The notes under the pieces: model-generated
The model's input: only the letters and a program-made list of their open reading frames with translations
Databases searched by the model: none
Told to the model about the DNA's origin: nothing
DNA from: Collinsella aerofaciens
Lineage (GTDB): Bacteria; Actinomycetota; Coriobacteriia; Coriobacteriales; Coriobacteriaceae
NCBI RefSeq assembly: GCF_015554145.1
Contig: NZ_JADNHZ010000022.1
Coordinates: 1-52,171 of the forward strand
Direction: 5' to 3'
Length of the DNA stretch: 52,171 bases
Position numbers and translations under genes: made by a program
Part shown: positions 7,575 through 16,021 of the stretch, piece after piece
How positions within the stretch are numbered: position 1 is the stretch's first letter
Layout of the letters: each line of letters begins with the position of its first letter

Positions 7575-8304
7575 CGACCTCTCCGCGCTCGGGCTGCACG
7601 AGATGGCGGCGTCCCTGCCCGACTACGTGAGGATGGTCGCCGCGGGCGAGCGGGGCTTCGCCTCCGCCTTCGAGGAGATGACGCGCGTCGAGGTCGCCGC
7701 CCGGGAGGTCAGGATCACCAACCAGCGCATTCGGTCGTCGGGGTTCCCCTACGTCAAGGGGCTGGCGGACTTCGACTGGGACTTCCAGCCGTCGGTCCCT
7801 CGCGCCGAGATCGAGGAGCTCGCGACCCTCAGGTTCGTGGAGCGGGCCGAGAACGTCCTGCTCGTGGGAAGCCCCGGCGTGGGCAAGACGCACCTCGCCG
7901 TCGCGCTGGGCATCGAGGCGGTCAGGGCGGGGCGCGAGGTCAGGTTCGTGGACTGCGCCCGGCTCGTCGAGGGCCTTGAGGACGCCTCGTCGCGCGGCAT
8001 CCTCAAGAAGAGGCTCAGGTACTACGCCCACTCGAGGCTGCCGATCATCGACGAGCTCGGCTACCTCGACGTCGGCAGCGCGGGCGCGGACCTGCTGTTC
8101 CGGCTGATATCGACGCGCTACGAGCAGCGCTCGACGATCATCACCGCCGACGTGGGGATCGGCGGCTGGGGCAGGGTGTTCGGGGATGACGTGGCGGCGA
8201 GCGCGATCGCGGACAGGGTGTGCCACCACTGCCACCTGGTCAAGATAGCCGGCAGGTCCTACAGGCTGAAGGACCTGCCGAGGGACGGACCCGCCAGGGC
8301 GTGA
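7519..8304 (+). CDS. IS21-family helper ATPase IstB (truncated and fused remnant)
   Basis: 261-codon frame. From about residue 18 (VDLSALGLHEMAASLPDYV) it is a near-complete IstB, the AAA+ ATPase that helps the IstA transposase choose and capture target DNA. It has Walker A GSPGVGKTH, Walker B-type IIDELGYLDV, and the typical C-terminal DDVAASAIADR and HLVKIAGRSYRLKD. The first residues derive from ISL3 sequence read in another frame, with an accidental but good ribosome site (GGGAGG before ATG at 7519). No istA lies beside it, so it cannot transpose alone. It points in the opposite direction to the istA scrap at 2195-2281. Confidence 0.8.
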   Translation: MLRQVAKAAAVARNGPGEVDLSALGLHEMAASLPDYVRMVAAGERGFASAFEEMTRVEVAAREVRITNQRIRSSGFPYVKGLADFDWDFQPSVPRAEIEELATLRFVERAENVLLVGSPGVGKTHLAVALGIEAVRAGREVRFVDCARLVEGLEDASSRGILKKRLRYYAHSRLPIIDELGYLDVGSAGADLLFRLISTRYEQRSTIITADVGIGGWGRVFGDDVAASAIADRVCHHCHLVKIAGRSYRLKDLPRDGPARA

Positions 8305-8815
8305 CCGGAATCGGTGAAAATACGTTAGCGCAAGCGGTGAAGCCGCCTTTGCGCTAACGGCGCGTTTGATTAGTGAAACTGGTGAAAATTAGATTGACGC
8401 TAACAGGGGCGTGCCCGTCGCGGCGTTTCACGGGGATGTCTCGCGCCATCCCCGGACCCCTTCGCGCCAAAGGGACGAGTCCCCTTGGAACCCCGGGCCG
8501 CCGCCGGCGGGCCGTGAACGGCGGGACAATCACTCGGCTTCAACTCGCGATCGCCCCGCCGTGTCGCGCCCCGCCGGCTCTCGCTCCGGCTCCGTTCGAT
8601 GGCTCCCCTGGGTCGCCATCACTGCGCCTCCGCTCACCTGTCCCGTTGCACTCCGGCCGGTTCGGCCTACGCTTCTCGGGGCATGCAAGATATGTATTCC
8701 GTGCAACGGAATATCTTGCCCGGCCGAAGCCGGGATGTGCGAACCGCTCCAAAGTCGCTCCCGCAGAACCGTGCAACAGGCTTACCGGCTGTTGCACGGA
8801 CCTCAGATATGAAAG
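8305..8815. other. non-coding region between istB and relaxase gene; candidate oriT region
   Basis: No convincing gene is seen. Three inverted repeats stand out. 8324-8358 has arms GTTAGCGCAA/TTGCGCTAAC and probably belongs to the IS21 right end. 8685-8719 pairs GCAAGATA with TATCTTGC plus an inner ATTCCG/CGGAAT. 8769-8799 pairs CCGTGCAACAG with CTGTTGCACGG (11 bp perfect). The string CCGTGCAAC occurs in both of the last two. Inverted repeats directly beyond the relaxase gene are where origins of transfer usually lie, but I cannot identify a nick site. Confidence 0.45.
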
Positions 8816-9751
8816 TCAGTCCCGGCCTCTTTCGTCATCCACACCCTCGCGAGCCAGCTCCCACGCGGCCCGCATGGCAAGCTCGACCCCCCTTGCCGTG
8901 AACCTCATGATCCGCCCAGTCGAGCGGTTAACGGCGTAGCCGAGCTTCGCGCCGTTAATCTTCCTCGTCTTGCCGAGAGACGCCGAGTGATAGCGGTATT
9001 GCAGCGCGCCCTGCTTGGATCGGGCGACCTCAATCCCATCCGATTCCAACCTCCTTGCAAACTCCCTGAAGCGGTCGGGGCAGCTCTTGAGCCTCCCGAC
9101 CTCCTCTGCCCTCCGGGCGATAATCGCTCGGACTCTTGCGTTCTCGGATTTGTCGGATCTCCCCTTCTTTGCCATCTCGCGCTCCTCGCGGCCGGGCTGG
9201 CGCGCGTGCACCTTCGAGTTCGAGAGGCCCCTTTCGAGCTGTCTCAAGCCGTACTCCGTATCGAGCTCCTTCACCGTTCTCACGCGGGATTTCGCCGCCG
9301 CCCTCGCCGGCCCGTCGTTCAGGCGCCGCCCAGTCTCGAGGTCCGTCCTATTGATGGCGAGGTGAGCGGCGAATCGGGCCGATCCATCCGACCTGCACCT
9401 CTCCTCATGCAGCACAATCACGATCTCCTGATTGGGATAGCGCTTGGCGATGTAGTCCCTCGCGTACTCCATGCAACGCGAGGGCGTCATCGGCCCGCCG
9501 TTGCAGGAGCACTCGTCCGGGTTGAAGCCGATCACCTGATGCTGCATGTACGTGCACCTTGCGCCCTGCTTCCCGGGCCGGTTGTGCCCGGCCGCCTCCC
9601 GGGTAGCGTCCATTTCCTCGAACCATCGGTCCTCATCGATGATGTGCTGGGTATCGTGGTCCAGGGCTTTCTCCCTGTCCCAATCGAAATACCGCTTGAG
9701 GTTTTGGAGGTGCTCCCTGCTCATGACGCTCGTCTGCTTGATTGCGGTCAT
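8816..9751 (-). CDS. relaxase / mobilization nuclease
   Basis: 311-residue relaxase-like protein: nicks oriT and carries the strand into the recipient. The conserved part is N-terminal, with CTYMQHQVIGFNPDECS, then ARDYIAKRYPNQEIVIVLHE and ARFAAHLAINRTDLETGRR. Histidines in the VLHEE and AAHLAINR strands are plausible metal ligands of a MOB-type HUH-like fold. The C-terminal ~120 residues are basic and helical (DNA binding). Start 9751 (MTAIKQTS) has GGGAG upstream; an in-frame extension to 9802 would overlap the coupling-protein gene. Order mobC, coupling protein, relaxase on one strand. The exact MOB family is uncertain. Confidence 0.72.
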   Translation of the reverse strand: MTAIKQTSVMSREHLQNLKRYFDWDREKALDHDTQHIIDEDRWFEEMDATREAAGHNRPGKQGARCTYMQHQVIGFNPDECSCNGGPMTPSRCMEYARDYIAKRYPNQEIVIVLHEERCRSDGSARFAAHLAINRTDLETGRRLNDGPARAAAKSRVRTVKELDTEYGLRQLERGLSNSKVHARQPGREEREMAKKGRSDKSENARVRAIIARRAEEVGRLKSCPDRFREFARRLESDGIEVARSKQGALQYRYHSASLGKTRKINGAKLGYAVNRSTGRIMRFTARGVELAMRAAWELAREGVDDERGRD

Positions 9752-9777
9752 TTTCCAACTCCCTTCAAAAGCCGTTG

Positions 9778-11691
9778 TCAGTCGACGAAGAGGCCGGACC
9801 ATCCGTCGGCAACAGGCGGCTCCGCGGCGTCTCCCTCAAATTCGGGAGTCCAGAGATCGACGCCGTCCTCCCGACCCATTTGTCTTGATATCAACCTGGC
9901 CTGGTATTCCATCCTCTTGGCCGCCTCGTGCTCGCGCGTCCCCAGATCGAAGTGCTCCTTCGTCGGCATCCGCGTGCAATCGCAGACGGGAGCTCGGAAG
10001 CACCCCGCATGTTCCCTGCCCACGCCGTTCTCCGCGGTCTTCACCACGATCACGCCGTCCTTGTCGGGGGACATCTCAGTCCACTCCCAGGGATGGATCA
10101 GGTCGTCGGCGTGCTCGCTGTAGGATGTAGAACCCGTGCCGCCCGAGGGCCCCCTGCTCGAGCTGGTTCCCATGGTGTGCCGCGTCGTCTTTCCGACAAG
10201 CTCCGTGAAATACTGGCGGTCCTCGGCCTCGCCCAGCTTCATGGCGACCTTGACGCCGCAGTTCGCCAGGATCTTCTTCCGTCCGTCGCGCTCGCCGTAC
10301 TTGTTGAGCTGAGAGATATTCTGGACCGCACCCATCCAGAACAGGTCGTACGAGCGCCCGAGGCTGAGGAGGCTCGGCAGGCACTCGACCTTAGGTAGGT
10401 TCCCCCATTCGTCACCGAGAATGGACACCGGTCGTGGCAGCTTTCCGCCGGCTGCGTCCGCGATGGAATATACGGCAGCATAAAGCTGCTCGAACAGGAC
10501 CGCCGCGATCGCGTTGTAGGGGGAGCCCTCGTCCATCACGTGAAGGAACAGCGCGGTCTTCTCGCTCAGGATTCTCCTCGGATCTATATCATCGTCCGAG
10601 GTCATGCGCGCAATCGGCGCCGAAGCGTAAATCCTAAGGTTGACCTTGAGCGTGGAGACGATGCTCCTCAGCTCGTTGCCTCCGCTCGAGATGAACTGCG
10701 AGGCACGCGAGCGGGCAGGATGCCCCTGCGGCAGGGCTCGGAACAGGCCTTTCAGCGGCTCGCATGGGTCTTCGCCGGCCCCCTCCGTTCCCGAGCATAT
10801 GATGTGGTAGACCGTCGCGAGGTGCTTGCAGCTCCGCGGGCAGCCCTCGTCCAGCACGGCCAGAAGGATCGTCGCGGCGAGCAGCGACCGCGCGGATTCC
10901 GTCCAGTGGCTCGCCTTCGCATCGCTCTCCCCGGCGATGAGCGTACGGGCGACGGCGTCCGCGGCCTGCTCCGCCCCCGGCAGGTCTCCCCCGCTCGCGA
11001 GCCTGTCTACCATCTCTAGGGGATTGAACGTGTCGCTCCTCTCGGGGTGCTGGGCATCCAGCAGAAGCACCCGGTAGCCGCGACGCTCTAGCTCGTCGCC
11101 CGTCAACTCGATGAGCTCGCTCTTCACGTCGGACACGATGATGGTCTGCGGCCTCGATTCCCCATCATTCACCCCATACGTCAGCAGGTCGATTGTCGGA
11201 ATCAGAAGCGACCTGGATTTTCCTGCGCCAGTTGAACCGTCGAGGAACATATGCCGCCTAGGCTCGAACAGATACTTGGAGCCAAATAACGTCTTCTCGT
11301 AGCCATATACGAATCCCCTGCTTTTCGGCTGTCCACGCCCATCCCAAATCTCTGAGCCCCGGACGGCCTCGGGCCCCGCTTTCACGCGCGCCTCGCCGAG
11401 CACGCCCCCATCGGCGGCCCGCTCCTTCGAGGAAGCCGATAGCTGCATGAGCATGTATACCGACAGGAACAGGGCTAACGAGGCGAGACAGCCCGGGATG
11501 CAATGAGGCGCCACGTTGATCCACCACCAGACGATGCTGTCCGCGCTCAGGGCGAATCCGATTGAGCTGAGCTCGATCGGAAGTCCGAGGACCACACATT
11601 CGAAGGGGATGGCGACAAGAGGCGCAAACCCCGCGGTAAGCAGCGCCGCAAAAACCAGCGCCATGACCAGCTTCTGCTTCACGTGAATCAC
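9778..11691 (-). CDS. type IV coupling protein (VirD4/TraG family)
   Basis: 637 residues. Two or more N-terminal membrane segments (about residues 8-40 and 52-83) are followed by a soluble ATPase with Walker A GSTGAGKS at ~152-159 and Walker B-like SILGDEWGNLP. This is the hexameric motor that links the relaxase-DNA complex to a conjugation channel. It starts directly after the mobC stop (TAGGTG). GTG at 11691 is used here, but GTG at 11682 is better spaced from AGGTGA, so the true start is uncertain. It carries a coupling protein but no channel, which is typical of elements that borrow a co-resident conjugation machine. Confidence 0.88.
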   Translation of the reverse strand: MIHVKQKLVMALVFAALLTAGFAPLVAIPFECVVLGLPIELSSIGFALSADSIVWWWINVAPHCIPGCLASLALFLSVYMLMQLSASSKERAADGGVLGEARVKAGPEAVRGSEIWDGRGQPKSRGFVYGYEKTLFGSKYLFEPRRHMFLDGSTGAGKSRSLLIPTIDLLTYGVNDGESRPQTIIVSDVKSELIELTGDELERRGYRVLLLDAQHPERSDTFNPLEMVDRLASGGDLPGAEQAADAVARTLIAGESDAKASHWTESARSLLAATILLAVLDEGCPRSCKHLATVYHIICSGTEGAGEDPCEPLKGLFRALPQGHPARSRASQFISSGGNELRSIVSTLKVNLRIYASAPIARMTSDDDIDPRRILSEKTALFLHVMDEGSPYNAIAAVLFEQLYAAVYSIADAAGGKLPRPVSILGDEWGNLPKVECLPSLLSLGRSYDLFWMGAVQNISQLNKYGERDGRKKILANCGVKVAMKLGEAEDRQYFTELVGKTTRHTMGTSSSRGPSGGTGSTSYSEHADDLIHPWEWTEMSPDKDGVIVVKTAENGVGREHAGCFRAPVCDCTRMPTKEHFDLGTREHEAAKRMEYQARLISRQMGREDGVDLWTPEFEGDAAEPPVADGWSGLFVD

Positions 11692-12030
11692 CTAACCCCT
11701 TGCGCGGGAGAGCAGGTCGTTGACCCAGCCCACCGCGGTCGAGACGATTGAAGTCGCCCGGTTGAGGTTGTCGAGAACGACCGGGTCGGACCCGTAGGTG
11801 TTGAGGGCGCGGACCGCCTGGTTGAGGTTCGTGCCGATCTTCTTCAACTCGGTCCTGATACCGGCAAGCTCCCCCGTGTCGGCGACCCTGACCGGCTTCT
11901 CGCCGCAGAGCAGGGCGGCATCGCGCATGAAGGAGGAGGCCGGCATGTTCATGGCCGCCGCCTTCTCCTCGATTGCCTTACGCTGCGCCTGACTCATCCG
12001 TACGTTGATATGCGCATTCATGGAAGTCAT
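11692..12030 (-). CDS. mobC: MobC-like relaxosome protein
   Basis: 112 residues. The N-terminus reads as a ribbon-helix-helix (HINVRMSQAQRKAIEEKAAA, PASSFMRDAALL), followed by the MobC signature LKKIGTNLNQAVRALN. Proteins of this family bind near oriT and help the relaxase open DNA. The start is taken at 12030 (GGATGG upstream); an alternative ATG is three codons later. It is first in the mobC, coupling-protein and relaxase group. Confidence 0.8.
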   Translation of the reverse strand: MTSMNAHINVRMSQAQRKAIEEKAAAMNMPASSFMRDAALLCGEKPVRVADTGELAGIRTELKKIGTNLNQAVRALNTYGSDPVVLDNLNRATSIVSTAVGWVNDLLSRARG

Positions 12031-12074
12031 AACCATCCAATCCGGGCGGGACCGACGCATCGGCCCCGCTCCCT

Positions 12075-12353
12075 TTATTTCTTTGAAATTGTTTGAAGCA
12101 TCTGACCGATGCGCCCAATCCTCGCCCTCGCCCAGGCATCGAAGGGAACTCCCGGCAAGCTGCCGAGATATATACGGTATGGCCGCCGTTGCTCTCTATA
12201 AACATCAAGAGCGTCGAGCAGGCGTTTCCTTTCCCAAATGAGCTCGGCTGGCGAGAGCAAAGGAAGGTCCCTGTTCTCGGCACGCGCGAGCTCGTCGGAC
12301 GAAAGGCACGGATTGGGAGCCCGGTATCCGCCGATGCGCGGCCCGGGCTCCAT
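12075..12353 (-). CDS. hypothetical protein of the mobilization module
   Basis: 92 residues; no family recognised. Predicted mostly helical with many Arg and Leu (SPAELIWERKRLLDALDVYR) and a Pro-rich N-terminus. It lies two bases after the stop of the helicase-like gene and 44 bases before the mobC start on the same strand, so it is probably co-transcribed with both. It may be a helicase loader-type or relaxosome accessory protein, but nothing in the sequence proves it. Confidence 0.5.
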   Translation of the reverse strand: MEPGPRIGGYRAPNPCLSSDELARAENRDLPLLSPAELIWERKRLLDALDVYREQRRPYRIYLGSLPGVPFDAWARARIGRIGQMLQTISKK

Positions 12354-12355
12354 GA

Positions 12356-13222
12356 TTAACCGACCTCGCTGAACGTTGCCGCCGGGGCGTCGAACTCGAA
12401 CTCGACAACGCCGCAGGAGCCGTAACGGTTTTTTGTTACCGAAGCAATAACAGGCCGTTTTTTGAGCAGCATGTTGGCGTTACGCTCTTCAGGCTTGTCA
12501 CCTTTTATTGAGAGTGACATAACTAAATCGGCGGAGTACTCAAACATATTGCATCCCGCGATTGCCTGAAGCCCGGTGGTCTGCTTATCGTAATTCATTC
12601 GGTTTATCGATGAGATTGCGAACAGCGGGCAATGCACCTCATCCACAATGCGACGAAGTTCTGATGCAACGAGCTTGAGACCGATACGCTCGTCGGCAAT
12701 GCGCAGCTCCTGAGGCAAAGAGACGATTTGAGCGTAATCGACGATGACTAGAGGCGGTTCACCATATTTATCGGCAACTTCCTCAATCGCCTTCCGCATC
12801 CCCGCATTTTTGATTTCACCAGAAATAATGAACATGCGCTCGGCAATACTGCGTGCATAGATTTCGACCGACCTGTCAAATTGCTCACGTTTTCCTACGG
12901 ACATATCACCACTGTACATATCCTCATACGTAAGCTCACCGCCGGAAATGCGGGTCAAGCTCTTCGCGAGCATACTCGCACGGGCGAGCTCGCCCTCGAA
13001 AATTACAACCGGATGGCCAGCAATAGCCCAGCAATCTCCAACTTGATGCATAAAGGTAGTCTTGCCAGTGCCAGGGCCACCCGGCACAATGCACAGATAT
13101 TGGCGCACGCCGCCGAGAAGAGCATCGAGCGCACGGTGCTCAATATGCCCAAGGGGCTTATTGCTTAGAATAGCAAGGGCGGTCTTATCCAAGCCATCGT
13201 TCATGGACTTCACTAGCGGCAT
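12356..13222 (-). CDS. DnaB-like replicative helicase domain protein
   Basis: 288 residues equal to the C-terminal RecA-like ATPase of DnaB without the N-terminal primase-binding domain. Walker A is GGPGTGKTT; LVIVDYAQI is the Walker B (DnaB VDYLQ-type). Next come FAISSINRMNYDKQ and a late SVTKNRYGSCGVVEFEFD arginine-finger region. Elements of this kind use such helicases to replicate briefly after excision, or to unwind transferred DNA. The gene overlaps the end of the upstream HTH gene by 10 bases, indicating one transcript. The start at 13222 has GGAGG about 10 bases upstream; ATG at 13204 is an alternative. Confidence 0.8.
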   Translation of the reverse strand: MPLVKSMNDGLDKTALAILSNKPLGHIEHRALDALLGGVRQYLCIVPGGPGTGKTTFMHQVGDCWAIAGHPVVIFEGELARASMLAKSLTRISGGELTYEDMYSGDMSVGKREQFDRSVEIYARSIAERMFIISGEIKNAGMRKAIEEVADKYGEPPLVIVDYAQIVSLPQELRIADERIGLKLVASELRRIVDEVHCPLFAISSINRMNYDKQTTGLQAIAGCNMFEYSADLVMSLSIKGDKPEERNANMLLKKRPVIASVTKNRYGSCGVVEFEFDAPAATFSEVG

Positions 13223-13464
13223 GGTTTGCTTACCTCCAGCTCGTGAAGGTAAGTAAAAAGGCTGGACTCGAGGATATAAACGCGGCGATGCAGCGCAATC
13301 GCACGCCCGCTTTCCTTCATAAACTTCGATGCGGTGACTGGGCTGAGCCCAGTCATTTTACTCACATCTGAAATGCTAAGAAGGCGTTCGTGGCCCAAGT
13401 TGGAATCAGAAGAAACCGCCGGTGATGCCTGTACGGCAGCGTACGGTTCAGGCTCTACAATCAT
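13213..13464 (-). CDS. helix-turn-helix protein, excisionase-like
   Basis: 83 residues. Residues 28-60 form a MerR/Xis-type helix-turn-helix (LLSISDVSKMTGLSPVTASK), followed by a short wing (HRRVYILESS). Small proteins of this design next to tyrosine-integrase modules act as recombination directionality factors or as regulators of the replication genes. It is the first gene of the minus-strand transfer operon and faces the divergent gene at 13727. No experiment or clear homologue separates the two roles. Confidence 0.6.
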   Translation of the reverse strand: MIVEPEPYAAVQASPAVSSDSNLGHERLLSISDVSKMTGLSPVTASKFMKESGRAIALHRRVYILESSLFTYLHELEVSKPCR

Positions 13465-13726
13465 GGTAGAATCCTTTCAGGCTGGCTCGCCCCTCCCCCT
13501 TCGTCGCCAAACTTAGATAGGGAAGGGCGGGCGGCTTTTTAATCAATGACCGAAAACGAAATAACCCCTTTCAATCCAGCTGGTCAGGCTTTTGCTTGAA
13601 CCTCAGTTTAATTCTTTTAATTGTTATCCTTCAATTTTTTTTCATTCTTTTTTCAACTTAGCATCAAACAATCATAGACATACCTTCTTACCTGCGTTAA
13701 CATCATGAAAAACGACAGGAGGAAAT
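13465..13726. other. A+T-rich divergent regulatory region of the element
   Basis: It separates the transfer operon (leftward) from the gene at 13727 (rightward). It contains an imperfect C-rich/G-rich hairpin near 13490-13540 followed by TTTTTAA, then about 120 bases of very A+T-rich sequence with T-runs (13600-13660). Divergent promoters must lie here, and the A+T-rich block beside a helicase gene is a reasonable place for an origin of replication. No iterons were seen. Confidence 0.35.
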
Positions 13727-14485
13727 ATGCCACGTCTCCCAGTATCAGGCATGAAGATGAAAAAAGTTAAAGTCGGAACAACTGTTCAGCTCCAAACGGC
13801 TGACGAAATCGAGTCCCTCCGCAATACTAAATCGGATTCTATTAGGACCCCCGGCGAGGCAATCGATTTTGTCTTCAAGCTCATCATGAGACTTGATCCC
13901 GAGGTCGCGCGTGCCCTAGACAAGACCTGTGTCCAAGGCGTCTCGTCGATTGACGATGAGCTGAGCCGCCTGCGACACGACGGATCCGAGAAGATGGCCG
14001 TCGCATCAAAGCGCCTTCAACAGGAGCAATTCTCCGCACTCCACGAGCATCTATCCAATCTGTACGAAGATGACGAAGTTACCATGGGCATGAGACGAGT
14101 AAATCTCCGTGGCGACGATTTTGCAGTCTTCCCTTCTGATTGGATCCTCTTGGAACCCGAAGGCGCTGCAAAGGCATGCAGTCAGGTTAGCGTGATCGAA
14201 ATACACGGCGGAGCCAAATACTGCGCCCCTCATTTCGTCTTCTTTCACGACGGCCAGTACGACAAGAACGATAAGCTCGAGAAAGCGACCGAATTATGGC
14301 CGCAAATGAAAGACGTCCGTCGAGATGAAGTGAAACTCGTGGCGGACGATAACGGCAAGTACCTCAACATGGAGGAACATCTTGCCGCACCGATTATTTG
14401 CTACTTTAACCTTCTCGACGCTTCATACTATCAGTCGGTCGAAATGACACCTCCGTATAATGCCGTAATCAATCGAATCCGTTAA
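13727..14485 (+). CDS. hypothetical protein of the mobile element
   Basis: 252 residues, AGGAGG four bases before the ATG. I do not recognise the family. The N-terminal ~110 residues are charged and helical (a possible coiled coil around SSIDDELSRLRHDGSEKMAV). The C-terminal half has a compact mixed alpha/beta pattern (FAVFPSDWILLEPEG, YCAPHFVFFHDGQYD). It is the only rightward gene in the maintenance half and ends in a terminator shared with the convergent integrase gene. It may be a stability or defence function; nothing specific supports a choice. Confidence 0.55.
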   Translation: MPRLPVSGMKMKKVKVGTTVQLQTADEIESLRNTKSDSIRTPGEAIDFVFKLIMRLDPEVARALDKTCVQGVSSIDDELSRLRHDGSEKMAVASKRLQQEQFSALHEHLSNLYEDDEVTMGMRRVNLRGDDFAVFPSDWILLEPEGAAKACSQVSVIEIHGGAKYCAPHFVFFHDGQYDKNDKLEKATELWPQMKDVRRDEVKLVADDNGKYLNMEEHLAAPIICYFNLLDASYYQSVEMTPPYNAVINRIR

Positions 14486-14518
14486 AACGATAGGGCCCCA
14501 ATTGGGCCCTATCGTTTT
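14484..14518. terminator. bidirectional terminator between convergent genes
   Basis: A 15-bp perfect stem (AAAACGATAGGGCCC / GGGCCCTATCGTTTT, five-base loop) is followed by ATTTTTT on the + strand and has TTTT within the stem end on the minus strand. It serves the gene at 13727 and the integrase, whose TAA lies in its right flank. Confidence 0.9.
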
Positions 14519-15794
14519 ATTTTTTCAGAAGATCGTCCAACGTTGACGCAGCCTTCTGGTCGTTTGCTTCGATAAAGTGGCTATAGATAGACAGCGTCGT
14601 CGATGGGCTAGCATGGCCCAAACGCGCCTGGATCGTCTTAATGTCCGCATTGGCACCAACGAGCAAAGTCGCCTGCGTATGTCTCAGCTCATGAGGCTTC
14701 AGCCCGCTGTAACCCGTATAGCGGGTACGTTTGACGCCGTCACTCCCAACGACTTCCCTGCTCTCCTCAAAAGTACCGAAGCCGTTTTTCGCCGAGAACA
14801 GCCTAAACGCCCTCGAATAGTTATGTCCGTCCATCCGTGTCACAAAAGCCCGTTTGCCGTCAACGGCATCGACGACCCCAATGGAATGGACAATGGGCGT
14901 TTCGCCGGTCTGGCCCACTGCAAAGGAATCGAACTCATCTCGCTGGATGACTTTCCATCTGTCCAAATAATCGGCAAGCTCATTTCCAACCGAGATCTTA
15001 CGCCTGCTCATCTTTGATTTAGGCGGCCTCAGCCTCCTGTCATTCGTGTATTGCTTTACTATCCTTAAGGTCTTGGCGTCAGGGTCATAGTCCTCCCATG
15101 AAAGACCTAGGGCCTCTCCTTTTCTCAAGCCACAGAGAAGCAGAAGCATTGTGCACGTGATAAAGGGAGACGGCTTCTCCTCCAAAAGGACCGCAAGCAA
15201 CCTTGCGGCCTCCCCGGCGCTCAACGCCTTACGAGCCTCAACATTCTGCTTGGGCAGCTTCACTCCCCTGCACGGGTTTTTTCCTACAAGGTCGTTATCG
15301 ACCGCGTCCTCCATAATCTGTTTAAGCTTGATGTGGATGCGACGAATTTCGCTCTCGCTGAATCGCCCATCTTTTCTAACCTTGGCATACACGGCACGAA
15401 TCTCATCCGATTTAAGCCGATCGAGATCGGGATTACCGAACAGCTCGCGTATGTGACGAATGTCCAAACCTTCACGCTCATAAGCAAGAGGTGATCCCAT
15501 GGTCGACTCCCTGTTCGTGTGAAACCTGTCCGCATAATCTGATAGGCCCAGAGGACCATTGCCACGGTTGGAAGTGCCCTCAAGTTCAGCTCTATAGGCC
15601 TCCAGCGCCTTGGCGACTTCACTCGGCCAGTTTTTCGGGTTCTTGCTTCTGCAGTGAACCCTGCGTGACGGACTACGGCGGTACCGTCCTGTCTCCGGGT
15701 CTTTTCCCAGGGAAAAATAAATCCGATAGACGCCTTTGCTCTTATCGATGCATTCCGATGTGCCGCGAGCGGTCTTTTTTATCAATCCCTGCAA
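14517..15794 (-). CDS. int: tyrosine recombinase integrase
   Basis: 425 residues. It has an N-terminal arm-binding AP2-like region (~1-60) and a SAM-like core-binding domain (~85-175). The catalytic domain carries Arg in CGLRKGE (residue ~224), the HELRH box (His and Arg, ~376-380), a late His in LGHASPSTT, and the nucleophile Tyr in SIYSHF (~407). It catalyses integration at, and excision from, the tRNA-Thr site. The start is TTG at 15794, with GAGGG seven bases upstream; I found no in-frame ATG with a ribosome site. It lies 228 bases from attR and reads away from it. A 25-bp hairpin in the leader probably affects its expression. Confidence 0.92.
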   Translation of the reverse strand: MQGLIKKTARGTSECIDKSKGVYRIYFSLGKDPETGRYRRSPSRRVHCRSKNPKNWPSEVAKALEAYRAELEGTSNRGNGPLGLSDYADRFHTNRESTMGSPLAYEREGLDIRHIRELFGNPDLDRLKSDEIRAVYAKVRKDGRFSESEIRRIHIKLKQIMEDAVDNDLVGKNPCRGVKLPKQNVEARKALSAGEAARLLAVLLEEKPSPFITCTMLLLLCGLRKGEALGLSWEDYDPDAKTLRIVKQYTNDRRLRPPKSKMSRRKISVGNELADYLDRWKVIQRDEFDSFAVGQTGETPIVHSIGVVDAVDGKRAFVTRMDGHNYSRAFRLFSAKNGFGTFEESREVVGSDGVKRTRYTGYSGLKPHELRHTQATLLVGANADIKTIQARLGHASPSTTLSIYSHFIEANDQKAASTLDDLLKK

Positions 15795-15812
15795 TCATAT
15801 CCCTCGTTAGAT

Positions 15813-15869
15813 TTTCGATTAGGCTTGCAGGCAAAGCTTTAAAGGCTTTGCCTGCAAGCCTAATCGAAA
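15813..15869. promoter_or_regulatory. 25-bp perfect inverted repeat in integrase leader
   Basis: The arms at 15813-15837 and 15845-15869 (core AGGCTTGCAGGCAAAGC) are perfect complements around a 7-base loop, 18 bases upstream of the integrase TTG start. On the minus-strand transcript this is a very stable hairpin just before the ribosome site. It could block readthrough into int from the chromosome, act as an attenuator, or be an integrase/excisionase arm site. Confidence 0.7.
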
Positions 15870-16021
15870 CTTTTCACACTTTCAAGTCTCTATAAGTGTG
15901 AAAATAGTGGGAAATATTATTCTAATAGCTAGCTCGATAATTAATAATTACCTATTTCTACCTGCACTTCCTTTAAATTCAGTGAAATTTGCCTCATCTC
16001 GTCAAATGCCGAATTCACGTA

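Noticed and set aside
8411-8812. 133-codon and overlapping open frames between istB and the relaxase gene
   Set aside because: Low-complexity Arg/Pro/Ser products in several frames at once, no ribosome sites, and inverted repeats within; treated as non-coding.
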